Assembly: GCA_034211175.1 (NCBI GenBank)
Contig: JAXHUH010000060.1
Location: 1 to 10,479, forward strand
Origin: JAXHUH01 sp034211175
Lineage (GTDB): Bacteria; Actinomycetota; Acidimicrobiia; Acidimicrobiales; CAIXPF01
Direction of reading: 5' to 3'
Length of the DNA: 10,479 nucleotides
The notes beneath the pieces were generated by a model. It was not told the origin of the DNA. It worked only from the letters and a program-made list of their open reading frames with translations, and ran no database searches. This document shows, piece by piece, positions 1 through 6,384 of the stretch. A program made the translations under genes and the position numbers. Each line of letters starts with the position of its first letter. The first letter of the stretch is position 1.

Positions 1-225
1 GCTCGGCGTCGTGGTGTCGGGCGGCGCCGTCGTATTGGTGGTCGGCGTGCTCGTCGCGGGTGGAGCCGCCGTCGTCGTCGGCGAGTCGCCGACGACGCTG
101 GTCGTCGTGGCGTCGCCCGGGGTGGACGGCGTCGGCTCGGTCGGTGCACAGGCCGCGAGGCCGGTGAGGCTCACCGCGGTGACGATGGCCGCACCGTAGG
201 TGCGGTACCTCGACATGGGTCCCAT
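1..225 (-). CDS. Lipoprotein with Thr/Pro-rich linker, N-terminal part only (runs off the window)
   Basis: The frame is open from an ATG at 225 to the window edge, giving the first 75 residues of a longer protein. It begins with a short basic region (RYR) and a hydrophobic stretch, then a clear lipobox Leu23-Ala24-Ala25-Cys26. Cys26 should therefore be lipidated and the mature protein anchored on the outer face of the membrane. After the Cys the visible part is a low-complexity linker of Thr, Pro, Ala and Ser (runs such as TTTAAPPATS), which usually precedes a folded extracellular domain. That domain is not in the window, so no function can be given. The start is chosen because AGGAGG (232-237) lies 6 nt upstream of the ATG at 225. 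A second in-frame ATG at 216 is less well placed. Lipoprotein identity is well supported; the role is unknown. Confidence 0.8.
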   Translation of the reverse strand, partial: MGPMSRYRTYGAAIVTAVSLTGLAACAPTEPTPSTPGDATTTSVVGDSPTTTAAPPATSTPTTNTTAPPDTTTPS

Positions 226-246
226 GGCGGCCCTCCTCTCGTGGTC

Positions 247-275
247 GGTCCGGTGCCGTCTCGGGCGACCGGACC
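247..275 (-). promoter_or_regulatory. Perfect 8-bp inverted repeat in the lipoprotein gene leader
   Basis: GGTCCGGT (247-254) and ACCGGACC (268-275) are exact reverse complements separated by 13 nt. The repeat lies 10 nt upstream of the Shine-Dalgarno site of the lipoprotein gene, so it is likely transcribed as a 5' UTR hairpin or acts as an operator. Chance GC-rich pairing is a real alternative. Confidence 0.35.
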
Positions 276-408
276 ACGGGTCGATCTCGGGCGCGCGACG
301 CCGCCGCTCCTGGTGCGTGAGCTCCGCCGTGGTCGAGCGCCGCCGCCCGGGCCGAGTGCCCGGAACGCGGTGCGTCTGCGCCGGTGCCGAGTGTACGACT
401 CAACATGA

Positions 409-425
409 CGAACGTGTTGCGTTCG
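409..425. promoter_or_regulatory. Palindrome CGAACG-N5-CGTTCG upstream of the lipoprotein gene
   Basis: A 17-bp perfect inverted repeat with 6-bp arms lies about 185 nt upstream of the lipoprotein start, in a locally less GC-rich patch. Its size and symmetry suit a dimeric helix-turn-helix regulator. I see no convincing -35/-10 pair beside it, so the assignment is weak. Confidence 0.25.
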
Positions 426-831
426 ACACAAAACGCACCCGACGGGCGGTGATGCGACCTCCGATCAGGCCCGCCGAAGCCCCCGGCGTCGTGTCGCGTG
501 GTCGTCACCTCGAGCCGATCACGTGGGCTTTCTGCACCGCGGGCTGTCGCGTTCCGATCCGATCGCGCCGCCGGTCCGGGCGCCCGTCGGTCGTGTTGCC
601 GTCATGTGTCGAAGGCGAGGTGATGGGGTGGCCGCCGGTGTCGACGAGGCGGCCGCAGGTGGGCTGGAGGCGCCGCTGGAAGCGCGCCCACGCCCGAGGC
701 GAGGCCGGCTGACTGGTCGCCGCTCGCAACGACCGATCAGGCGGGTCGACGTCCTCGGGTGTGTCGTGAGGCGCGAGCGCCGTCGCTGTCGCCGGTCTCG
801 TCGCCGGTGACCGTGGTCCGGCCGGTGGCCG

Positions 832-1242
832 TCAGATCGGATGGACGGTCGCGTCGGACGATCGGGCGTCGCCATTCGAGAACCACGGCCGCGGGGCGAC
901 GTGCTCGGGCCGGTCCGCTCCGGGCGCCGGCTGCGCCGCCGTCGCCCGTTGCGGGACCTCGATGCCCAACCGGTGCAACTCGCTCGTGGCGACCGATCGA
1001 CCGATCTCCGTGAGGCGGTACGACCGTCGCCGCTTCGCCCGGCCGTCGGTCAATTGGCGCACATCGTCGGGGTCGTCCTCTGCGACGAGCAGACCGGCGG
1101 CATGCAGCCTGGCGAGTGCCGGATAGACCGAGCCGCTCGGGAACCCCGTCTCCTCGATGATCTGGGCGCCGTACGCGGACCGATCTCTCAGGAGCATTCG
1201 GTACACCGCGATGACGACGACGCCCGTACGGGGCCGTTTCAC
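832..1242 (-). CDS. PadR-family transcriptional regulator
   Basis: A 136-residue winged-helix DNA-binding protein. Residues about 8-82 match the PadR fold: an N-terminal helix (VVVIAVYRMLL), a YGAQIIEETGF segment, the recognition region SGSVYPALARLHAAGLL (residues 36-52), and a wing with RRRSYRLTEIGR. PadR proteins are dimeric repressors, often autoregulated and often controlling a neighbouring membrane or export gene. The C-terminus is short and Pro/Ala-rich after one brief helix, without the long second domain of larger PadR proteins. I place the start at GTG 1242, where the conserved domain begins. It has no Shine-Dalgarno site of its own but overlaps the stop of a 26-codon leader ORF as GTGA, implying translational coupling. 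The same frame stays open up to an ATG at 1374, but no Shine-Dalgarno site precedes that codon. Palindromes at the promoter suggest autorepression. The effector is unknown. Confidence 0.9.
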   Translation of the reverse strand: MKRPRTGVVVIAVYRMLLRDRSAYGAQIIEETGFPSGSVYPALARLHAAGLLVAEDDPDDVRQLTDGRAKRRRSYRLTEIGRSVATSELHRLGIEVPQRATAAQPAPGADRPEHVAPRPWFSNGDARSSDATVHPI

Positions 1243-1319
1243 GATCTCGGAGGGAGCGGGAGAAGTGCGGTGGAGTCGACGGAGCGGCTCGGGTCGATGC
1301 GCATCCTGCGTGAGCGCAT
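1239..1319 (-). CDS. 26-residue leader ORF coupled to padR
   Basis: This short ORF begins at ATG 1319 behind a strong Shine-Dalgarno sequence (GAGGAGG, spacer 6 nt). It encodes a basic peptide, MRSRRMRIDPSRSV then DSTALLPLPPRS, and stops at TGA 1241-1239. The stop overlaps the GTG start of padR in a GTGA motif. padR itself lacks a Shine-Dalgarno site, so ribosomes ending here probably reinitiate on padR. The peptide has no recognised domain and may matter only through its translation. The evidence is the signal arrangement; conservation is untested. The alternative is that the Shine-Dalgarno site is fortuitous and padR starts further upstream in its own frame. Confidence 0.55.
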   Translation of the reverse strand: MRSRRMRIDPSRSVDSTALLPLPPRS

Positions 1320-1408
1320 GCTCGTCCTCCTCGGATGTGTTGCGATGAGAATCGCATGCCCCGGCGCGCCGCATACGGCCTGGTCAGAAGGCCGGTTCAT
1401 GGCCAACG

Positions 1409-1427
1409 CACATCAGGGGCTGATGTG
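1409..1427. promoter_or_regulatory. 19-bp perfect palindrome, probable PadR operator
   Basis: CACATCAG (1409-1416), GGG, CTGATGTG (1420-1427): 8-bp perfect arms around a 3-nt centre. It starts about 4 nt downstream of the predicted transcription start of the padR unit, a classic repressor position. The ACAT...ATGT outer bases resemble the AT-containing half-sites reported for PadR proteins. It is not followed by a T-run, so a terminator is unlikely. Confidence 0.55.
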
Positions 1428-1437
1428 AAGTAGGGGT

Positions 1438-1466
1438 AGTGTAGAACTTCTACCCAATCGGGTCAA
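1438..1466 (-). promoter_or_regulatory. Sigma-70-type promoter of the leader-padR transcript
   Basis: On the minus strand TTGACC (1466-1461) is followed after exactly 17 nt by TACACT (1443-1438), a good housekeeping-type -35/-10 pair. Transcription should start near 1431, giving a leader of about 110 nt before the 26-codon ORF. The -10 box lies partly within a palindrome (1441-1453), and a second palindrome (1409-1427) begins a few bases past the predicted start. Confidence 0.6.
1441..1453. promoter_or_regulatory. 13-bp palindrome GTAGAACTTCTAC over the padR -10 box
   Basis: Six-base perfect arms flank one central C. A nested outer pair, GGGTAG (1434-1439) and CTACCC (1450-1455), adds partial symmetry. 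The palindrome lies across the upstream edge of the -10 element of the minus-strand promoter, so a bound regulator would block RNA polymerase. Its sequence differs from the 1409-1427 palindrome, which may mean a second regulator. Confidence 0.45.
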
Positions 1467-1582
1467 GGTCCTACTGGCCTCGTGGGCGGCCGCTTGCCGT
1501 TTCCTGGTGATCGTGTCATGAATATCTATTAGTTCTTGGATTTTGCGGCTAACTTAGATGGGGACCCGCTTCTCGACACGCA

Positions 1583-1606
1583 TGATGTCACCTCCGCACA
1601 GTGACA
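1583..1606. promoter_or_regulatory. Inverted repeat TGTCAC-N9-GTGACA with TGATGT half-site, leader of the membrane-protein gene
   Basis: TGTCAC (1586-1591) and GTGACA (1601-1606) are exact inverted repeats 17 nt upstream of the Shine-Dalgarno site of the gene starting at 1638. The overlapping TGATGT (1583-1588) repeats the half-site seen at 1421-1426. An A/T-rich pocket at about 1515-1560 upstream probably holds the plus-strand promoter, but no single -35/-10 pair stands out. Confidence 0.35.
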
Positions 1607-1637
1607 CGTGCGCCGAGGAACAGGAGGCCAGGCTGCT

Positions 1638-4391
1638 ATGGTCTTCAACTTCTTCCGGTCGCTCCCGGACTACATGCTCCCAGTCATCACGTCGCTTGCG
1701 GCAGTGTTGATTCGGATCGCGTGGAGAGGGAAGAACGGTTGGGCCGTCCGGCTCGAACGTCGGATCAGGCTGTGGCTCGGTCGCGCCGAGCGACGGGTCA
1801 CGTCGACCGTCTCGGTCGCCATCAGGCGGCTCTGGCGCAGCATCTGGCCCACGATCGAGCGCGACGAGCCGCGCCCGGCCGTGCAGTTCGCCGGCATCTG
1901 GGCCGTGCAGCGCCTGCGCCGACGGGGAGCCGCCGCCGACTTCACCGCGGAGCTCGCCGCCCGCCCCGACGCGACGGTCCGGGGCGTGCTCCGCACCGCG
2001 AGCGTGGAGTTGAGGACGCGCGTCGCCGAGCTCGCTGCCAGGGACGGCACGACCCGACTCGGCCTGGCCCTGCTGTGGCTGTCGATCGGCCTCATCGGGT
2101 CCGGGGCGCTCCACCTCATGGGCCCTGTTCCCCACGTCATCGCCGCGATGGGTGTCCTCGTCGCCGGCGCCGCGCTGGCGCAGGTCGGCCAGATCCTCGC
2201 CGACCCGGCGGAGCACGCGAGGAGTGCGCACTGGCGGCTGGTGGTGCTGACGGGAGGTCTGCTGGCCGTCCTCCTGGCTCCGCCGGGCGGCATGGACGCT
2301 CCCGACATCGGCGGTGCCGGTCCGGCCATCGCCACGACGGCACTGCTGAAGGTCTTCGCGCTCATCGGGGTGTGGGCCGCCATCGACGGGGTGCGCGGCG
2401 GGCGCGGCCTTCGTCCGGTGCGACTCGCGATCGTCGCCTGGGCGTGCGTCAACGTCCCGGCGATCGTGTTCGCGCCGGAGCCGCCCGAGGTCATGGTCGG
2501 GCTGGCGAACGTCGTCGTCTCGGTGAAGGCGTGGCGGACCGCTGCCGCGCCGACGAGGCGCTACGCGCGGATCGCACGCCGGGCCCGGGCGCGTGGCTGG
2601 CGCCGGCAGGTGCGCGAGGCCGCGGTCGCCGCTGCCGTCGTGGTCGGGGTCGCCGTGGGCGCGGCCCCGGTCGCGGCGGCGTTGTGCGGTGTCCGCGACC
2701 ACCTCGGTGGTGCGAGCGAGGAGGTGGCGGCCCTGATGACCGAGTCCGTCGACGAGGTGCTCGCGCTCGCCGGTTGGGTGCTCGACGCGGCGGGTGACGT
2801 GGACCTCGAGATGGCGAGCGACACGGACCTCGAGGTGCCCGGAGCCACGACGAGCACGACTGACACCTCCGGGCCGAGCCCGACGGCCGCCACCACGGCC
2901 CCGACCACGACGACCACCGGGACGGCGCCGCCGAGGGCCACGACCGTGATCACGCCGTCGGCGGTCCCGACCGATCGGGCCCCGACGTCGGCCACCACGG
3001 TCGCCGACGTCTGGCCGGTCGCCCTTCCGTCGTCGGACGCGGCCGGTCCGTCCCCGGACGCGGCCGGGATGGAGGACGAGTCGACCGAGACGGCGACGCT
3101 CGAGTCGGACACACCGTCGACCGATGCCGTACCGAAGGTCGACCCGACGGAGTCGACGGTGCCTCCGGAGGCCGCTGGGTCGACGGTGCCTCCGGAGCCC
3201 ACCGGCCCGACCGCCCCGACCGAGTCCACGGTGCCGACCGTCCCGCCCGAGCCCACGGTGCCGACCGCGCCGCCGGTCGCCGCGCTCGCCGACGTCGGTG
3301 TCGACTACGACGCCACGAACGGGCGGCTCGTGATCCACTGGACGGTGCAGGACGGCACGAGGCCCGCCGGGTACACGCTGCGGTGGGGCACCGGCACCGG
3401 CGAGCGCTACCCGCGCGAGCAGGTCGAGGTCGGGGCCGGGACGCATCGTCACGAGGTGGTCGACGCCGAGCTCGACGGCGTTCACGTCTGGGCCGTCCTG
3501 ACCCCGCACGACGAGTTGGGCCGACCGACCGAGCCTGTCCGAGCCGAACGCATCGCGGGCACGACGCCGGTCGAGCGCATCGTGATCGACCACGATCCCG
3601 CCACCCGCGTCGCGACCGTCGTCTGGGAGGCGGACGAGGACAACCCGTACGTCCGAGGGTTCAAGGTCTCCTGGGGCGACGGCAGCGGTTACGTCGGCGA
3701 CGTCACCGTCCCGAGGGAGCAGCTCCTGGTCGAGATCGACGACGTCGGTCCCGGGTGGTTCGGTGTCGACATCTGGACGATCGGGCCCCAGGGATTGGTG
3801 GAGGCGACGAAGACGAGCCTCCGCGTCGAGCTCGCACAGCCCGCGGAGCCCGCTCCGCCGCCCACGACGGCTGCCCCGACGTCGGAGCCGGTCGGACCGG
3901 ACCCGGCGGTGATCGAGACCGACGGCGTCGCGGCCGGCGAACCGTTGACGACGACGGCCCCGCCGCAGGCCACGGGCTTCGGCTGCGGCTGTCGGCTCGG
4001 GGCGAGCCGACCCGGGCCGGACGCCGAGTCGGCCACCGAGGCGCGGGGTCAGCGGGCCCGGGCCGCGTCGAGGAGGAGGCGGCGCTCGGCCGACGCCAGT
4101 GCGCGGCGGGCGGCCGGGACGGCGTCGGGGTTGACCGACACCGACGTGATGCCGAAGCGCACCAGGTGCTCGGCGAAGTCGGGACGGTTCGACGGGGCCT
4201 GGCCGCACAGCGACGACGTGATGCCGGCGTCGCCGCACGCCCCGATGATCGCCTCGATGGCGGCGAGCACCGCCGGGTCGGACTCGTCGAACAACTCGGC
4301 GCAGATCCGCGAGTCGCGGTCGACGCCCAGCATCAGCTGGGTGAGGTCGTTCGAGCCGATCGAGACACCGTCGATGCCCATCGCCGCGTAG
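1638..4391 (+). CDS. Multi-pass membrane protein with Thr/Pro linker and two Fn3-like domains; C-terminal end uncertain
   Basis: The ORF encodes 917 residues from ATG 1638, chosen because GGAGG (1623-1627) lies 10 nt upstream; an in-frame GTG at 1608 lacks such a site. Hydrophobic segments are visible at about residues 12-28, 140-161, 164-187, 200-217, 235-250, 262-280 and 328-350, with Arg-rich stretches between them that favour cytoplasmic loops. Residues about 400-548 form a Thr/Pro/Ser/Glu linker with short repeats. Two beta domains follow (about 549-640 and 643-732). Each has the Trp-containing strand and a Y/F-x-L/V-x-W strand typical of fibronectin type III folds. A second Thr/Pro linker starts near 735. 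Residues from about 804 on are antisense to the convergent PEP synthase gene, so the natural end is doubtful. I do not recognise a family for the membrane part. It is divergent from padR and possibly controlled by it; a surface or envelope role is inference. Confidence 0.75.
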   Translation: MVFNFFRSLPDYMLPVITSLAAVLIRIAWRGKNGWAVRLERRIRLWLGRAERRVTSTVSVAIRRLWRSIWPTIERDEPRPAVQFAGIWAVQRLRRRGAAADFTAELAARPDATVRGVLRTASVELRTRVAELAARDGTTRLGLALLWLSIGLIGSGALHLMGPVPHVIAAMGVLVAGAALAQVGQILADPAEHARSAHWRLVVLTGGLLAVLLAPPGGMDAPDIGGAGPAIATTALLKVFALIGVWAAIDGVRGGRGLRPVRLAIVAWACVNVPAIVFAPEPPEVMVGLANVVVSVKAWRTAAAPTRRYARIARRARARGWRRQVREAAVAAAVVVGVAVGAAPVAAALCGVRDHLGGASEEVAALMTESVDEVLALAGWVLDAAGDVDLEMASDTDLEVPGATTSTTDTSGPSPTAATTAPTTTTTGTAPPRATTVITPSAVPTDRAPTSATTVADVWPVALPSSDAAGPSPDAAGMEDESTETATLESDTPSTDAVPKVDPTESTVPPEAAGSTVPPEPTGPTAPTESTVPTVPPEPTVPTAPPVAALADVGVDYDATNGRLVIHWTVQDGTRPAGYTLRWGTGTGERYPREQVEVGAGTHRHEVVDAELDGVHVWAVLTPHDELGRPTEPVRAERIAGTTPVERIVIDHDPATRVATVVWEADEDNPYVRGFKVSWGDGSGYVGDVTVPREQLLVEIDDVGPGWFGVDIWTIGPQGLVEATKTSLRVELAQPAEPAPPPTTAAPTSEPVGPDPAVIETDGVAAGEPLTTTAPPQATGFGCGCRLGASRPGPDAESATEARGQRARAASRRRRRSADASARRAAGTASGLTDTDVMPKRTRCSAKSGRFDGAWPHSDDVMPASPHAPMIASMAASTAGSDSSNNSAQIRESRSTPSISWVRSFEPIETPSMPIAA
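3152..3197 (+). repeat. Tandem 27-nt repeat in the linker of the membrane/Fn3 protein
   Basis: GTCGACGGTGCCTCCGGAG occurs at 3152-3170 and again, identical, at 3179-3197, a 27-nt (9-codon) period encoding STVPPE-type units. A related CCACGGTGCCGACCG motif occurs twice shortly after. The repeats keep the reading frame, so the linker length can change by slippage without breaking the protein. Confidence 0.75.
3991..4011 (-). terminator. Strong hairpin downstream of PEP synthase, candidate terminator
   Basis: GTCGGCTCG (3991-3999) and CGAGCCGAC (4003-4011) pair perfectly around a 3-nt loop. The hairpin lies 37 nt past the PEP synthase stop, in the right place for a terminator on the minus strand. 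There is no U-tract, common in high-GC actinobacteria. It also falls inside the frame of the plus-strand membrane protein, and it may serve both genes if that one really ends near here. Confidence 0.45.
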
Positions 4392-6352
4392 TCGGCGATC
4401 CGGTAGACGACCGACGGGACCTCGGCCATCACCCACCGCTTCAGGCCCCGGCGCCCGCCGAGCGGGCTGGCGTCCATCGCCCGCAGGCAGGCCTCGAGCT
4501 CCCACGCGGTGCGGACGAACGGGATCATGACGACGAGGTTCGGCGTGTCCTCGTGGACCCGGGCGAGGACCTCGAGCTCGAGCGCGAACACGGCGGGGTC
4601 GCGGATGTAGCGGAAGCAGCCCCGGTAGCCGATCATCGGGTTGTCCTCGACCGGCTCGTACTCCTCGCCGCCGACCAGCTCCCGGAACTCGTTCGTGCGG
4701 AAGTCCGTGGTCCGGTAGACGACGGGCCGCGGCGCGAACGCCCGGGTGATGCGGGACACCTCGGCCGACAGCTTGTCGACGAACTCGTCGGAGCGGCCCT
4801 GCTCGATCAGGTGGCGGGGATGGGTGCCGTCGAGCGCGTCGGTGATCATGAACTCGGCCCGCAGCAGGCCGACGCCGTCGACGTCCATCGCCGCGACGTC
4901 GGTGGCATGGTCGGCCAGCGCGAGGTTGACGTACAGCCTCGTGGCCAGCGCCTCCGGTGCGCCCCCGCCGGTCGGGCCCGCCGCCGGAGACGCAGCCGCG
5001 GTCGCCCGGGCCGGCTCGAGCGTCGCCGCCCGGTCACCGGCGTAGACGAGGCCCCGGGAGCCGTCGACCGTGACCAGCTCGCCGGCACGGAGCACCTCGG
5101 TGGCGTTGCGGGTGCCGACGACACCGGGGACGCCCATCTCGCGGCTGACGATCGCCGCGTGGCACGTCATCCCGCCGCCGTCGGTGACCAGCGCGCCGGC
5201 CCGCCGCATGGTGGGGACCCAGTCGGGGCTCGTCATGCGGGCGACGAGAATCTCGCCGTCGCGCAGGTCGCCGCCCTGGTCGGGGGACTCGAGGAACCGG
5301 ACCTCGCCGACGGCGACGCCGGGGGACGCCCCGAGGCCGGAGACGATCGGCACGGCGCCGGCGTCGCCCCCGGCGGGCGCGTCCGTCGACGCACGGGAGC
5401 CGAGCGTCGTGATCGGTCGGCTCTGGACCAGCCACGTGCGGTGCTCGTCGTCGAGGACCCACTCGACGTCCTGGGGCTCGCCGTAGTGCTCCTCGACGCG
5501 GAGCCCGAGCCGGGCGAGCTCGACGACCTCGGTGGTGTCGAGCACCGGCGCGACCCGCTCCGCGCCATCGAGCTGGACGACCCGGTCGCCGCCGGCGGCG
5601 TCGGCCACGATCTTGTGGGTCTTGTGGCCGATGCGGCTCTGCAGCACGCGGGGCCCGCGCCGATCGACGACGTAGGTGTCCGGTTCCACCTGCCCGCCGA
5701 CCACGACCTCGCCGAGACCGAACGCGCCCTCGATCACCATGCGGGAGCGGTCGGTCGACGACGGGTCGACCGTGAACATGACACCGGAGCGCTCGGCGGC
5801 GACCATGCGCTGCACCACGACCGCGATCGCCGGCTCGTCGGTGAGCTTCCGCTCGGCCCGGTAGCTGACGACCCGTTCGCCGTACAGCGAGGCCCAGCAG
5901 TCGACGATCCGCTCGGCGAGCGCGTCCTCGCCGACCACGTTGGTGAACGTCTCGTTCATCCCCGCGAACGAGGTGTCGGCCGTGTCCTCTGCCGTGGCGG
6001 ACGAGCGCACGGCGACGGGGCCGCGTCCGATGGCGTCGTAGGCGGCCATGATCTCCTTGCGCAGCGCCCCGGGGATCCCGGCCGAGCGGATCAGGTGCCG
6101 GCACGCGGCCGAGACGTCGGTGAGCGCCGCGGCGTCCGTCGGGTCGAGCCCGGCGATCCGGCCGACCAGTTCGTCACGGACCTCCGCGTCGTCCATGGCC
6201 TCGAGGTAGGTCGGGGCGGTGAGGACGAACCCCGGCGGAACGGGCAGGCCCGCGGCGGTGAGCTCGCCGAGGTTGGCGCCCTTGCCGCCGGCGGCGGTCA
6301 CGTCGGTCTTGCGAAGCCGCTCGAACGGCACCACGACATCGGTCATCAACAT
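4049..6352 (-). CDS. ppsA: Phosphoenolpyruvate synthase (pyruvate, water dikinase)
   Basis: A 767-residue cytoplasmic enzyme converting pyruvate + ATP + water to PEP + AMP + phosphate, the first step of gluconeogenesis from pyruvate; E. coli PpsA has 792 residues. Domains in order: the ATP-binding PPDK_N domain (about 8-315, with GGKGANLGE and PVAVRSSATAEDTADTSFAG), the swivelling phosphohistidine domain (about 335-440) with GGGMTCHAAI and catalytic His398, an Ala/Gly linker, and the C-terminal TIM barrel (about 470-760) with GLLRAEF, FRTNEF, GSNDLTQL and the catalytic Cys716 in SLCGQAP. Thr396, two residues before the His, is the position phosphorylated by PEP synthase regulatory proteins in other bacteria. 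The start is ATG 6352, with GAGGAG about 7 nt upstream; GTG codons at 6388 and 6391 are in frame but less well served. It follows the upstream reductase gene by 32 nt, so the two are likely co-transcribed. All key residues seen are intact. Confidence 0.97.
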   Translation of the reverse strand: MLMTDVVVPFERLRKTDVTAAGGKGANLGELTAAGLPVPPGFVLTAPTYLEAMDDAEVRDELVGRIAGLDPTDAAALTDVSAACRHLIRSAGIPGALRKEIMAAYDAIGRGPVAVRSSATAEDTADTSFAGMNETFTNVVGEDALAERIVDCWASLYGERVVSYRAERKLTDEPAIAVVVQRMVAAERSGVMFTVDPSSTDRSRMVIEGAFGLGEVVVGGQVEPDTYVVDRRGPRVLQSRIGHKTHKIVADAAGGDRVVQLDGAERVAPVLDTTEVVELARLGLRVEEHYGEPQDVEWVLDDEHRTWLVQSRPITTLGSRASTDAPAGGDAGAVPIVSGLGASPGVAVGEVRFLESPDQGGDLRDGEILVARMTSPDWVPTMRRAGALVTDGGGMTCHAAIVSREMGVPGVVGTRNATEVLRAGELVTVDGSRGLVYAGDRAATLEPARATAAASPAAGPTGGGAPEALATRLYVNLALADHATDVAAMDVDGVGLLRAEFMITDALDGTHPRHLIEQGRSDEFVDKLSAEVSRITRAFAPRPVVYRTTDFRTNEFRELVGGEEYEPVEDNPMIGYRGCFRYIRDPAVFALELEVLARVHEDTPNLVVMIPFVRTAWELEACLRAMDASPLGGRRGLKRWVMAEVPSVVYRIADYAAMGIDGVSIGSNDLTQLMLGVDRDSRICAELFDESDPAVLAAIEAIIGACGDAGITSSLCGQAPSNRPDFAEHLVRFGITSVSVNPDAVPAARRALASAERRLLLDAARAR

Positions 6353-6384
6353 GGTCTCGCTCCTCTCGAGCGTGCGATCCGGTG

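Larger units (their letters stand above)
226..831. other. About 600 bp without a convincing gene
   Basis: All reading frames here that stay open encode Arg/Pro/Gly-rich low-complexity peptides typical of antisense or non-coding GC-rich DNA, and none has a good Shine-Dalgarno site. The stretch contains the leader region of the lipoprotein gene, with two inverted repeats at 247-275 and 409-425, and the region downstream of padR. I see no RNA gene, insertion sequence or array. A short unrecognised gene or small RNA cannot be excluded. Confidence 0.55.

Noticed and set aside
505..875. Short frames on both strands in the 505-875 gap
   Set aside because: Arg/Pro-rich, no Shine-Dalgarno site, no recognisable domain, and mutually overlapping in several frames.
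1243..1374. Longer padR starting at ATG 1374
   Set aside because: The added 44 residues precede the conserved domain, have no Shine-Dalgarno site and overlap the well-signalled leader ORF.
1554..4505. A 983-codon open frame on the minus strand
   Set aside because: It is antisense to the membrane/Fn3 gene, translates to an Arg/Gly/Asp-rich low-complexity chain and matches no domain; its upper end lies within ppsA in another frame.
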